Origin: Polysphondylium violaceum | Lineage: Eukaryota > Evosea > Eumycetozoa > Dictyosteliales > Dictyosteliaceae | Assembly: GCA_000277445.1 (NCBI GenBank) | Contig: AJWJ01000453.1 | Span: 1-20,049 of the forward strand | Direction of reading: 5' to 3' | DNA length: 20,049 nt | Part shown: positions 1-7,827 of the stretch, in pieces | How positions within the stretch are numbered: position 1 is the stretch's first letter | How the letters are laid out: each line of letters opens with the position of its first letter | Notes under the pieces: generated by a model | What the model was told of the DNA's origin: nothing | Databases searched by the model: none | The model's input: only the letters and a program-made list of their open reading frames with translations | Position numbers and translations under genes: made by a program

Positions 1-300
1 ATTGTGTAAATGGATATCTGTAAATAGGTACATTATTTGTATCTAGTTCCTGTAATTCTACAATTGATATTAAACCTGTGAATGTAGCATGATCACCATT
101 GGTTGGTACTGTAACATTTGTCGATGGAATAGTATTGTTGATTGATGGTGTTGGTATGATGATGACTTTTGATTTGCAATCAATGCCCATCCAAGGTGAA
201 TAACAAATACAACCTGTTGCTGAACAATAGCCTTGTGATGGACCACCACAATCATTTAAACATGGGTTGGGTGGTTGTGTTGGTGGAACCTCAGATGATG
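1..300 (-). repeat. Shared EGF-to-ComC-domain segment, copy in gene 1
   Basis: This segment is closely matched by 10967-11260. Bases 1-77 are identical to 10967-11043, and the stretch coding the EGF module and the following IIIPTPSINN linker (about 121-257) differs from about 11099-11235 at only a handful of sites. Synonymous positions are conserved too, unlike in the ectodomain. I read it as a recently homogenised part of paralogous genes, not a mobile repeat. Confidence 0.85.
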
Positions 301-3300
301 AAGATACTGATGAGGATGATTGAGTAGAGCTTGATGAATGTGAGGATGAGGTAGAAGAGGATGAAGATGATGAATGTGATGGGTAAACAGGAGCTTTTTT
401 GGGGATAATCGTAAATATATTTGATAAATATGAACCATTGTCTTTAACAATTTGTATTTTAAATGAAGGGTTTGTGATTGGTCCAACATCATCAATGATT
501 ATAACAGTAGATGTAGAAAACGTTGGAGTTGAAGTTTGTGTAAATACATCACCATCAAGACCATAGCTAACTTTAACTTTGCAATTGGTGCTAAATGCTT
601 TACCCATAATCATTAATTTACCACCATCGGTTGTAATATCTGCGTTGGATTCAATAAAAGGATCACTATTAATACTAACCATTGATGTTGTATCAATAAA
701 GGAAGCAAAGGTGGCAATGGACAAAGCATTGGAGGAGTAGCCAGCAAAGTTTCCATTGTTATCCAATATATTGTATATCGACACCAGTACATTGGCAGGA
801 TATCCAAATCCGTATGGGAGCTCAAATGCGCATGAATAGGATGCAATACCACCGGAGAAAGAGAGGAATTTGGCTTGTTGTTTTATGATCTCATTCATAG
901 AGGTGAGATAAATGACAGGGAGGCTATCCAACTTTATACCATCGCCAGTATCTAAAGTGGAAAATGTGAATGTAACAACTCGGTCGCTCTTAAACACATT
1001 AACCGTCTTTGGTGTAAAGTCAAATGTTTGTAAATTTGGTCGATCGTAATCAGCACTACTGGGACATGTTAAGTTGATCATATGATAGTTTTTGTCCAAA
1101 TAGTTGATCAATGCGTTGTCCAAGGTCGATACATAGCCACCTTTGTCCCTGAGATAGATGCTTTTGATGGTGTAGTTCTGCGATACACATTTACCATCAA
1201 CTAGAATCTGTGCTTCTTGGGTTTCTTTATTGGGATCCAACGTAAAAGAGTATTCGGTAAGATCACCATCTGATACAATGGTAATGTTGCCATATTCAAA
1301 TCCATTCAATCTGTCATAGACTTTGAATTTCCAACCAATCAAAAGTGGGCTTCCAAATGAAAAGGGTGTTGCCGATGGGGATTGTTCAAGATCAATTATT
1401 TCAGGACCAAACATATCGGCACCGTCAGAAAAGATTCTCAACACAGATGCGGGGAAAAGGGTACTAAAGAATTCAGACTGGATTGTTGTACCTTGAAACT
1501 CGAGTGTATATTTCAACGTACTTGTAAACGTTCTCAGCGGAATGGTGACTATGATTTCATATCGTTGTGATGTTTCATTCCATGAGCCATAATATACGTT
1601 GTCGCCATAATTTACAAATTCCACAAAGCTCAACGATGGTGAGTAAAATTTATCGGGTGTAGCAACGGTAAACATAAACTTTGTTGAATAGGATGTGTTG
1701 CTAACGTCGAGGTCGTTGTGCGACCAACGGGCAGAGGTGATTTGGTTTGTTTCAAAATAGGTGTAGGATACGGGATTGGATAATTGAATTCTTCTGGAAT
1801 ATTCGGTGGTTTTGTAGTCACCTTTACCGTAGGTACCACAGTTTGATGCCACGTCTATCACTTGGATCTCATTAGATATGAAGTTTGAACAATCATATAC
1901 GATTTCATAGGTGCCTTGGAGCGCGTTGCCATCTACGATATTCTTTGTTGAAATAGGGCTGAGACTGATAGAGCTAGGGCCAAAGGTAAAGAACAGCATT
2001 CTGAACCCAGAGTCATCGACAATGGAGGTTCTGATGACAAAGTATCTATTGAACCCCACCGGCACTGGAATCACCTGTATAGACTCAATCAAAGGTGGTT
2101 GGGTGTCAAGAGGCGGCGGAGCTGTTGCCGACAAGAACTGGAATTGATAGTAAATCTTAGAGCTGACATCGGTACCCTTGTCATACATGGATATCAAGTT
2201 GGCCTCATATAAAAAGCTATCAATTCGACCAGACATGATACCATAGCTGCCATCGAGGGCGTACGGGTCAGAGGGAGTCATCGAAACAAAGGCATTGAAT
2301 GTATTGCCCGAGAAAGACATTTGTATGCCTTTCAAACCTAAACTTGGGTTTTGGGTGGCATAGCGGCTATTGTCAAAACCAAACAAAAACACGCCAGAGT
2401 TGAAGCCAGCAATGGTCCTTTCTTCAGCCCGCGGCTCTTGTCTTACAACGTCCGGAATAGCTGGCTGGACCAAATTTACAGAAACAGTGCCCAAAACATG
2501 CGTGGTTGAAGTAACTGTGGTGGATAGCACAAAGTCTTGTGGGCCTGAATATTCGCTCGTAAACACGGCTTGATGGGTAGCATTTTGGGGAGTACCATAG
2601 ACGGGGAGAGAAAAACTGAATGTCTCAGAAGATGATGAAAGACCATTGAACACCAAATCATGAGCAGAACTATAACTAAATGAAACAGAGTATTTGCTAG
2701 AGAGTGTGGGCAGAGTTGGCTGGTACTTGAGGCTGGAGATAGGATCAACTTGCGCAATGAATGGAGTGTCGATTTGGAAAACGCTTGTATACCCATTTCG
2801 ATAATCTACCGTGGCCGTATAGAGTTGATCACCTGATCGAGACTCTACTAATGGGGTAAACTCTATCATCATGGCTTTGAGACCAACACTTTTCAGCGTA
2901 GATGCGGCTACACCGAAAATAGAAACAGATGGCGTGGCTGGTAAAAGTTTATTTGGAATCGAAAAATAATATGAATACTTGTTTGATTGAGTCCTAACAT
3001 TTGCCAAACCAATCTCTGTGACTATAGGTTGAGGCATTACTGTAATAGGAGTATGGTTAGTACACGATCACGTGCAAGATATTGCTCACTACTACCTACC
3101 TTGACAGGTAAAATTGATGGGAAGGAGAAAGCTATCTAATCCACTATTTATTCTGAGAGAATAGACACTTTGGGTGGACCTTGCATATATAGAAAGCACA
3201 AAGCTACTCGATGTGCCATTGTTGAATAATGGGGAGGCTGAATACTGTATTTCAGGATCATAGACTCTATTTATAGCCCCGGTGACCTCATATATATAAA

Positions 3301-3445
3301 CTTCATATTTTAAAGAACAATTGCCATTCAAGGCATAATATTGAATGATATCAGTGTTCTTGACCTCTGCTCGTAGCGAGTATACGTGATGAAAAGATAA
3401 ACTAAAGAATAAAGATACCAATATGAGAATATTAAAAGGACCCAT
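1..3445 (-). CDS. ComC-like EGF/TIG-domain type I membrane protein, 3' end outside window
   Basis: Exon 1 is 3445-3100 and exon 2 runs from 3039 to the window edge. The 60-bp intron 3040-3099 has donor GTAGGT, a CTAAC branch-like site and acceptor TTACAG, and is phase 1. I read the exon 2 frame codon by codon and found no stop. The ATG at 3445 is preferred over an upstream GTG because it starts a signal peptide (MGPFNILILVSLFF). About 1128 residues are visible: a long beta-rich ectodomain, a TIG-like segment (starting near ITTDGGKLMIMGKAF), a Ser-rich stalk (about 283-385), and a six-cysteine EGF-like module (Cys 1042-1070, codons about 262-176). The start of the ComC-type domain (RYPFTQ) lies at the edge. 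The membrane helix should lie beyond the window. The ectodomain is clearly richer in G+C than the sister genes, but the last 300 bases are not. The family is known from dictyostelid ComC. A role in cell-surface recognition is inferred. Confidence 0.85.
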
Positions 3446-3914
3446 TGATGAGGGGGAAAAAGTAAAATAATTGATCAAAAAATGCACACAGCCTTATCAA
3501 AAAATTTTCATAGATTTGTTTTATAAAAAAATCTTGATATTTTCCTATTTTTTTTATATTTTAGAAAGAGTTTTGTTCTAATTGTCCGTACTGAATTTTT
3601 GATGTCCTGAAGATTTCATCGAGATTATCGTTGATGTATGTAGGGTTTCCTCTATTTTTTAAAACTATTAATTTTTTTCATTTACCAGTATAGGGATATT
3701 CAGTATTGATCATAAGAAAAGAAGTATGATTAACATTACTTGCTTCTATGCGTGATAATCAATAGATAAAAAAGTGTCTAGAATCCATTTTAAGAAACTC
3801 TGGGAGTCTCGCAAAAATGCAAAATAACGAAAGCGAAAAAAGATGCAAATATTTTTAAAAACAATTTCTTTTTCATTTTCGTTTTTTTTTTTTAGCTTTA
3901 ATGAGAGTTGACAA
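3446..3914. other. Intergenic spacer: promoter side of gene 1, 3' flank of GTPase gene
   Basis: This is a 469-bp AT-rich stretch between two minus-strand genes. It has several long T runs, including one at about 3885-3893. It should contain the promoter and 5' UTR of the ComC-like gene starting at 3445. I found no convincing coding frame, RNA gene or transcription-factor motif. Confidence 0.5.
3897..3902 (-). terminator. Possible poly(A) signal ATTAAA of the GTPase gene
   Basis: On the minus strand, ATTAAA lies 12 bases after the GTPase stop codon and is followed at once by an A-rich tract. The hexamer is a variant of AATAAA, and A-rich DNA gives such matches by chance, so support is modest. 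Confidence 0.35.
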
Positions 3915-4970
3915 CTACCATCCGTTACTTTTATCTTCACGTTCCCAAGATTCTTTTTCAATTTCACTTACTGAAATTTGTTCCCATGGAGTTTCAATTT
4001 GTTGTCCATTTGCTTTTGTAGTGATGATTCTCTTAAATGTAGTTGTTTTTTCAATTATTTTAAATAATATATATTTTAGCGTAACAGGTTTAAACTGATA
4101 AAATGATTTTTCAGTTCTTACATGGCCACATTCTTTTTCATATTGTACTTTATCAGATCTAACTTCTTCTCTAACACTAACAATGGTGTTTTGTAATTTA
4201 AGTTCGGTTTCTTGTTTAAGTTTTTGTATTTCTAGTTCTTTTTCTTTGAGTAACTCGAAATATTTTATTTCTAAATCGGCAACCATTTGTTCATAGTTAT
4301 CAGATTGAATTTGTTGAACATTTTTTAGTTCTGAAGATTGAAGATCATGGACAAATCGTTTGATCTTTTCGACAAAAGGGGCATTTTCACACACAACGTT
4401 TTGTAAATCTTCCAATTCTTCCAACCTTTCCAAAAGGAGCACATGAGATGGTTGTCTATCCAAGAATTCTTGATGAAGCTGTGATAGCTGATCACCCATC
4501 GAGTAAGTTTGCATCACTCTTGGAGTCAGTTTATTATAAATAATACCATAATTAATATTTGTTGATGTTGGAACAGCAGACAAAACAGTTTTTATCGTAG
4601 CAATATCTCTGGAACATAAACGGCCAGAATGCAATGTACAGACAAACACAATTTTATAGTTTTTATTCTCTATGAGACTTTTTTGTATCTCTTTAATGAT
4701 TTCCTCTTTTCTAGTAGGATCCGAGACCCCTGGTGTATCCATATACGTGATACCAGAGTCACTAGCATAGGTAGAATAGGAAGTCACACCAGCACCATTG
4801 GACGATATTCCACTGGTAAAATTTGATTGCTGACTAAGTGCATTAAGTAACGTGCTTTTACCACTCCCAGGGTTGCCATAAAAGCTGATGATGCATTTAG
4901 TTTTCCTAATATCATCAATTACACTTAATTGACCGAAATCCAAAATCACTCCCCCTAGTACTTCTGACAT
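3915..4970 (-). CDS. AIG1-like P-loop GTPase with C-terminal coiled coil
   Basis: This is a single-exon, 351-residue protein starting at ATG 4970. The N-terminal G domain has a Walker A/G1 motif GNPGSGKST at residues 32-40, a G3 motif DTPG at 78-81, and a degenerate G4-like NKL at 146-148 instead of a full NKxD. Residues about 175-285 are rich in E, K, L and Q with heptad-like spacing (EIQKLKQETELKLQ) and probably form a coiled coil. A basic and aromatic C-terminal part follows (FKPVTLKYILFKIIEKTTTFKR). There is no signal peptide or membrane helix, so it is probably cytosolic or peripheral to membranes. The layout resembles AIG1/GIMAP or septin-like G proteins; many dictyostelid genes carry such a G domain. 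The substrate or partner is unknown. The ankyrin-type gene upstream ends only 130 bp away on the same strand. Confidence 0.8.
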   Translation of the reverse strand: MSEVLGGVILDFGQLSVIDDIRKTKCIISFYGNPGSGKSTLLNALSQQSNFTSGISSNGAGVTSYSTYASDSGITYMDTPGVSDPTRKEEIIKEIQKSLIENKNYKIVFVCTLHSGRLCSRDIATIKTVLSAVPTSTNINYGIIYNKLTPRVMQTYSMGDQLSQLHQEFLDRQPSHVLLLERLEELEDLQNVVCENAPFVEKIKRFVHDLQSSELKNVQQIQSDNYEQMVADLEIKYFELLKEKELEIQKLKQETELKLQNTIVSVREEVRSDKVQYEKECGHVRTEKSFYQFKPVTLKYILFKIIEKTTTFKRIITTKANGQQIETPWEQISVSEIEKESWEREDKSNGW

Positions 4971-5100
4971 GTTGCTATAGTAATTGAGTTAATAAATTTA
5001 CCAAATTTAACCCTTTTATAGCTTTTTATCTGAGAAATTTAACATAAGATTTTTGAGTTTTTATATTTTTTCAGTTTCCAAAAAGCAAACACACAAAGAT
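4971..5100. other. Short spacer between ankyrin-type gene and GTPase gene
   Basis: These 130 bp of AT-rich sequence must serve both as 3' flank of the ankyrin-type gene and promoter of the GTPase gene. No canonical AATAAA was found on the minus strand here. Nothing else is evident. Confidence 0.4.
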
Positions 5101-7422
5101 CTAGTTTTTAAAAATGTTGTTGCGTGATGATTGATCCTTGAAAAGTGTTAAAAGTTTTTGGGGGAGGGGGAGATTGGAGAGATTATCAAATTTGACAGGT
5201 TGTTTAAAAAGGTGTTGATTCTTGCTTATATATTCTAGAGTTTGCGCGATGGTTTGGTAATAGTTTGTTTGATGACACATCGAGACAATGTGGTCGATGT
5301 AGGGGTCGATAGACTCGTACACCCGATGATCGATTAAATACATGATATCATGAAAGGTTGGGTTTACAGAAATAAAAGGAAGATCGAGTATCTCTTGATG
5401 GAGATCACTGCTCAACAGTGGTCGGATGAGGTGGAGGAGTTGTGAGGAGGGTAAACCAAAGCGAAGTCGTTTCAAGCTAATTGTGATAGAGGTCACGATT
5501 TTGTAGTGTAAAAAGTACTCGACGAGAGCACAGTTGTTTTGGAATATTGCCAAACTAAGCAAGTGCTCCCAATCACTGGCATTGGGTGCTGCGACACTAA
5601 AGATGGTGTCTCTGTTTTGGTAGATAAGGTCAATGATTGGTTTGGTAGTTTTCGACAAAGACCCAAAGAATGGCTTAATGGATTTATAGGAAAAAGTGGT
5701 GAGGAGGTACTTGACAACAGCAAAACAATTGGCCTCTATATGGGTGTTTAGTAAAATAATGAGGGTCTGGTAAGAAGTGCAAGAGGACTTGAGGAGTTCT
5801 CTAATGAATCTGACCTCGTGGCGATGGAAACTTAGAATCGAGTTTAAGGATTGAATAAGATTAGGCTTCACATTGTCGGACTCAATTACTTGCAGGAATT
5901 GGTAGTCTTGTTGCTCGATGCAAGAGTCGAGGAGATAACTGTTATCAGCATCTGTGACCCTGTGTTTATAGATATATTTAAACATTGATATATTTCTCTG
6001 TTTTATGCAATTGTCGAGTATGGTGTCGCACTCTAATGCGCCCAGACTCATTAGCTCGACAATCAGCTTGTAGTCGCGCTCGTGGTGGTACATCTTGGCC
6101 ATGGTTCTGTAAAAGTCATAAACTATTGATCTCTTCAACTCGTCTCCGGCCATGCCTTGCGCAATAAGAAATAGTAGGACCTCAAGATTGGTACCTGTCC
6201 AATTGTGAAGCAACGAGTGAAACCGGATTCGATCTTTGGCGTTGGGATAGAATAGAATACATCTGCCATTTGATGTAATTTCGAGCTGATGATCACTGGA
6301 GAGCTTGTTCCAAAGACTAATAAACAGATGATTTGATCTCTTTTCGATACAACGTCCGAACCAATGTCTGCTCAACTGTAGCCCGTGATCTAGTAGTGCA
6401 AAAATAGCCTCGAGAGGCAAAGAGAATAAATCTGTTCTTAGGGTAATGTTTCTTTCAATCATCTCACTAGTCTGTTTAGAAAACTTTGGTACATGGCCGA
6501 TTAGCTTTTGTATATGTTTCCCTATTGATTGATCCCCGTTGTTTACTACTTCTATATTCAACACGCTCGCAAAGAAAGAGGATACCTTTGAAATGGTGTT
6601 AAACTCATCAGACACCATCAGTGTTGTTATATCTTTACAGAGATTCTTTTCGTACAGGTAATTTATAATTAGTAATGTTGAGGGAGCCATTGGAGCACAG
6701 GCGAATGTTCTTGCAGGGATATCGAGACACAACTCGTCTTGGAACAATGGTGACAGGATTTCAAACACCATGGGAATAGGGCCTATGGCTAATTGCTCGA
6801 TGATCTCTTTGACCTGTTCGCTAGTGATCGGTGTTGGTGTGTATTTTGCAAACACCTCGAGAATAGGCAACGTAAACACAGAGTTTTTCTTTTGATGGTT
6901 GCAAATGATCGAGTTGTATGCAACTTTATACCATCCCTGCTGTATTAAATATTCAAGTACGTCTGGATTGCTCTCATCGCCAAATACAATATCTCCAACC
7001 TCCAATTCAACACCATATCCATTATTACACATCCATTTGACAGCATCGATGTGTTGTATTGTATTCACGACTCTATGAAAATCAGATTTAAACACTATTC
7101 TTTGTTCTGACCCATCCTGATCCTCTATGCTTCGAGTGCTCGAGTACTTGTATTCCGAATAAAGTATTTTAAACAATTCAAAATCTTTCTTTATCAATGG
7201 AAATAGATTATCATAGTGACTAAATATTAACTTCTGTTGTTTATTCCTACAATTCATTATTTTATCCCGTAGTAATCGATGATTGTGTTTTATCATGTAA
7301 TCAATTTCTACGATATCATCGTATCTTTGACTATTATCGTTGATCTGTATTGTGTGTACAAAAGCATATATCTGTTTAGATAAATAGATATTATTAAATA
7401 TATCTTTATAAAACTTGTTCAT
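5101..7422 (-). CDS. Dictyostelid ankyrin-type (leucine/isoleucine-rich helical repeat) protein
   Basis: This is a single open frame of 773 residues. An in-frame TTG-led extension to 7503 exists, but the ATG at 7422 gives the start typical of dictyostelid ankyrin-repeat-like proteins (MNKFYKDIFNNIYLSKQIYA), so I chose it. The rest is built of loosely repeating helical units of about 30 residues. They carry phrases such as LEYLIQQGW, FALLDHGLQL and LVEYFLHYKIV, which recall degenerate ankyrin repeats (xxLLxxGxx). I see no signal peptide, membrane helix, enzyme motif or clear F-box. Known relatives form a very large, poorly studied family in these amoebae, so a scaffold or binding role is only inferred. 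Its coding sequence is richer in G+C than the adjacent GTPase gene. The TAG stop is at 5101-5103. Confidence 0.75.
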   Translation of the reverse strand: MNKFYKDIFNNIYLSKQIYAFVHTIQINDNSQRYDDIVEIDYMIKHNHRLLRDKIMNCRNKQQKLIFSHYDNLFPLIKKDFELFKILYSEYKYSSTRSIEDQDGSEQRIVFKSDFHRVVNTIQHIDAVKWMCNNGYGVELEVGDIVFGDESNPDVLEYLIQQGWYKVAYNSIICNHQKKNSVFTLPILEVFAKYTPTPITSEQVKEIIEQLAIGPIPMVFEILSPLFQDELCLDIPARTFACAPMAPSTLLIINYLYEKNLCKDITTLMVSDEFNTISKVSSFFASVLNIEVVNNGDQSIGKHIQKLIGHVPKFSKQTSEMIERNITLRTDLFSLPLEAIFALLDHGLQLSRHWFGRCIEKRSNHLFISLWNKLSSDHQLEITSNGRCILFYPNAKDRIRFHSLLHNWTGTNLEVLLFLIAQGMAGDELKRSIVYDFYRTMAKMYHHERDYKLIVELMSLGALECDTILDNCIKQRNISMFKYIYKHRVTDADNSYLLDSCIEQQDYQFLQVIESDNVKPNLIQSLNSILSFHRHEVRFIRELLKSSCTSYQTLIILLNTHIEANCFAVVKYLLTTFSYKSIKPFFGSLSKTTKPIIDLIYQNRDTIFSVAAPNASDWEHLLSLAIFQNNCALVEYFLHYKIVTSITISLKRLRFGLPSSQLLHLIRPLLSSDLHQEILDLPFISVNPTFHDIMYLIDHRVYESIDPYIDHIVSMCHQTNYYQTIAQTLEYISKNQHLFKQPVKFDNLSNLPLPQKLLTLFKDQSSRNNIFKN

Positions 7423-7516
7423 GGTTGGTATAAAAATAGATTTGATATTTACCAAGCACCTACAACTGTGCACATAAGCCGACCTAAAAAAAAAATATTG
7501 CAAAAAAAGAAGGAGC

Positions 7517-7552
7517 CTAAAAAACCAACGTTAGTTAGTGTTAGTTTTTTAG
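7517..7552. repeat. Inverted repeat, 13-bp arms, 10-bp loop
   Basis: The left arm CTAAAAAACCAAC (7517-7529) pairs with GTTAGTTTTTTAG (7540-7552) at 12 of 13 positions. In a minus-strand RNA the odd pair would be a U-G wobble. It lies about 95-130 bp upstream of the ankyrin-type ATG. A/T-rich arms make chance occurrence possible, but the CCAAC/GTTAG part is not pure A/T. Confidence 0.6.
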
Positions 7553-7572
7553 AATTTTTTAGAAATCGTCCG

Positions 7573-7671
7573 CAGTAAGTGTTTTTAGCGGTATAAACTA
7601 ATTTTGGCCTTTAAGTGTTTACACTTACTGAGAAACTCTTAAGGGCCAAAATTAGTTTATACCGCTAAAAA
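7573..7671. repeat. Long inverted repeat (34-bp arms) with interleaved 10-bp dyad
   Basis: The arms 7582-7615 and 7638-7671 are reverse complements at 33 of 34 positions, with a 22-bp loop. The core is GCGGTATAAACTAATTTTGG and its complement. In a plus-strand RNA the single odd pair is a U-G wobble, so the stem would be continuous. A second dyad, CAGTAAGTGT (7573-7582) with ACACTTACTG (7621-7630), has one half outside the stem and one in the loop. The two pairings therefore overlap and compete. A GTG triplet flanks both ends of the long repeat (7579-7581 and 7672-7674), which could be a tiny target duplication or chance. It may be a short foldback element (MITE), a small-RNA hairpin or a regulatory dyad. 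Confidence 0.85.
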
Positions 7672-7827
7672 GTGCCTTTGATATTTTTTTTCTTTTTAAA
7701 GTTATTTGGTGTATGATATTTTCATTTTTGCCGAATTAAAAAATCACACACTTTCGTGATTGCCTGAAACAGACCCAAAATGATTTTTTTTCAATTTTTC
7801 AAAGCACTCGTCACATTAAACAGCAAG

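Larger units (their letters stand above)
7423..7827. promoter_or_regulatory. Divergent intergenic region between ankyrin-type and DNase II genes
   Basis: These 405 bp separate two genes transcribed away from each other, so both promoters should be here. The region is AT-rich with T runs just upstream of the DNase II start. It contains two inverted repeats, described separately (7517-7552 and 7573-7671). There is also a small 6-bp dyad near 7743 (AATCAC...GTGATT). I recognise no named promoter element. Confidence 0.5.

Noticed and set aside
283-385. Repetitive GATGAT/GATGAG stretch as a satellite or regulatory repeat
   Set aside because: It is the coding sequence of the Ser-rich stalk on the minus strand, found at the same place in genes 2 and 3.
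2476-2796. 106-codon minus-strand frame inside gene 1
   Set aside because: It overlaps the continuous ComC-like frame, which has recognisable domains; this one has none.
1-2960. Higher G+C of the gene 1 ectodomain as a sign of transfer from another organism
   Set aside because: The frame, intron position and family phrases match the paralogues, so diverged paralogy explains it better.
3446-3487. Extended start of ComC-like gene 1
   Set aside because: It uses GTG, and the ATG at 3445 begins a standard signal peptide.
3746-3967. 73-codon Lys-rich minus-strand frame over the end of the GTPase gene
   Set aside because: It overlaps the GTPase coding end in another frame and is low-complexity AT-rich sequence.
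5539-5751. 70-codon plus-strand frame opposite the ankyrin-type gene
   Set aside because: It is antisense to a long coding frame, and its composition fits a shadow of that frame.
7423-7503. 27-residue N-terminal extension of the ankyrin-type protein
   Set aside because: It needs a TTG start; ATG 7422 gives the start typical of the family.
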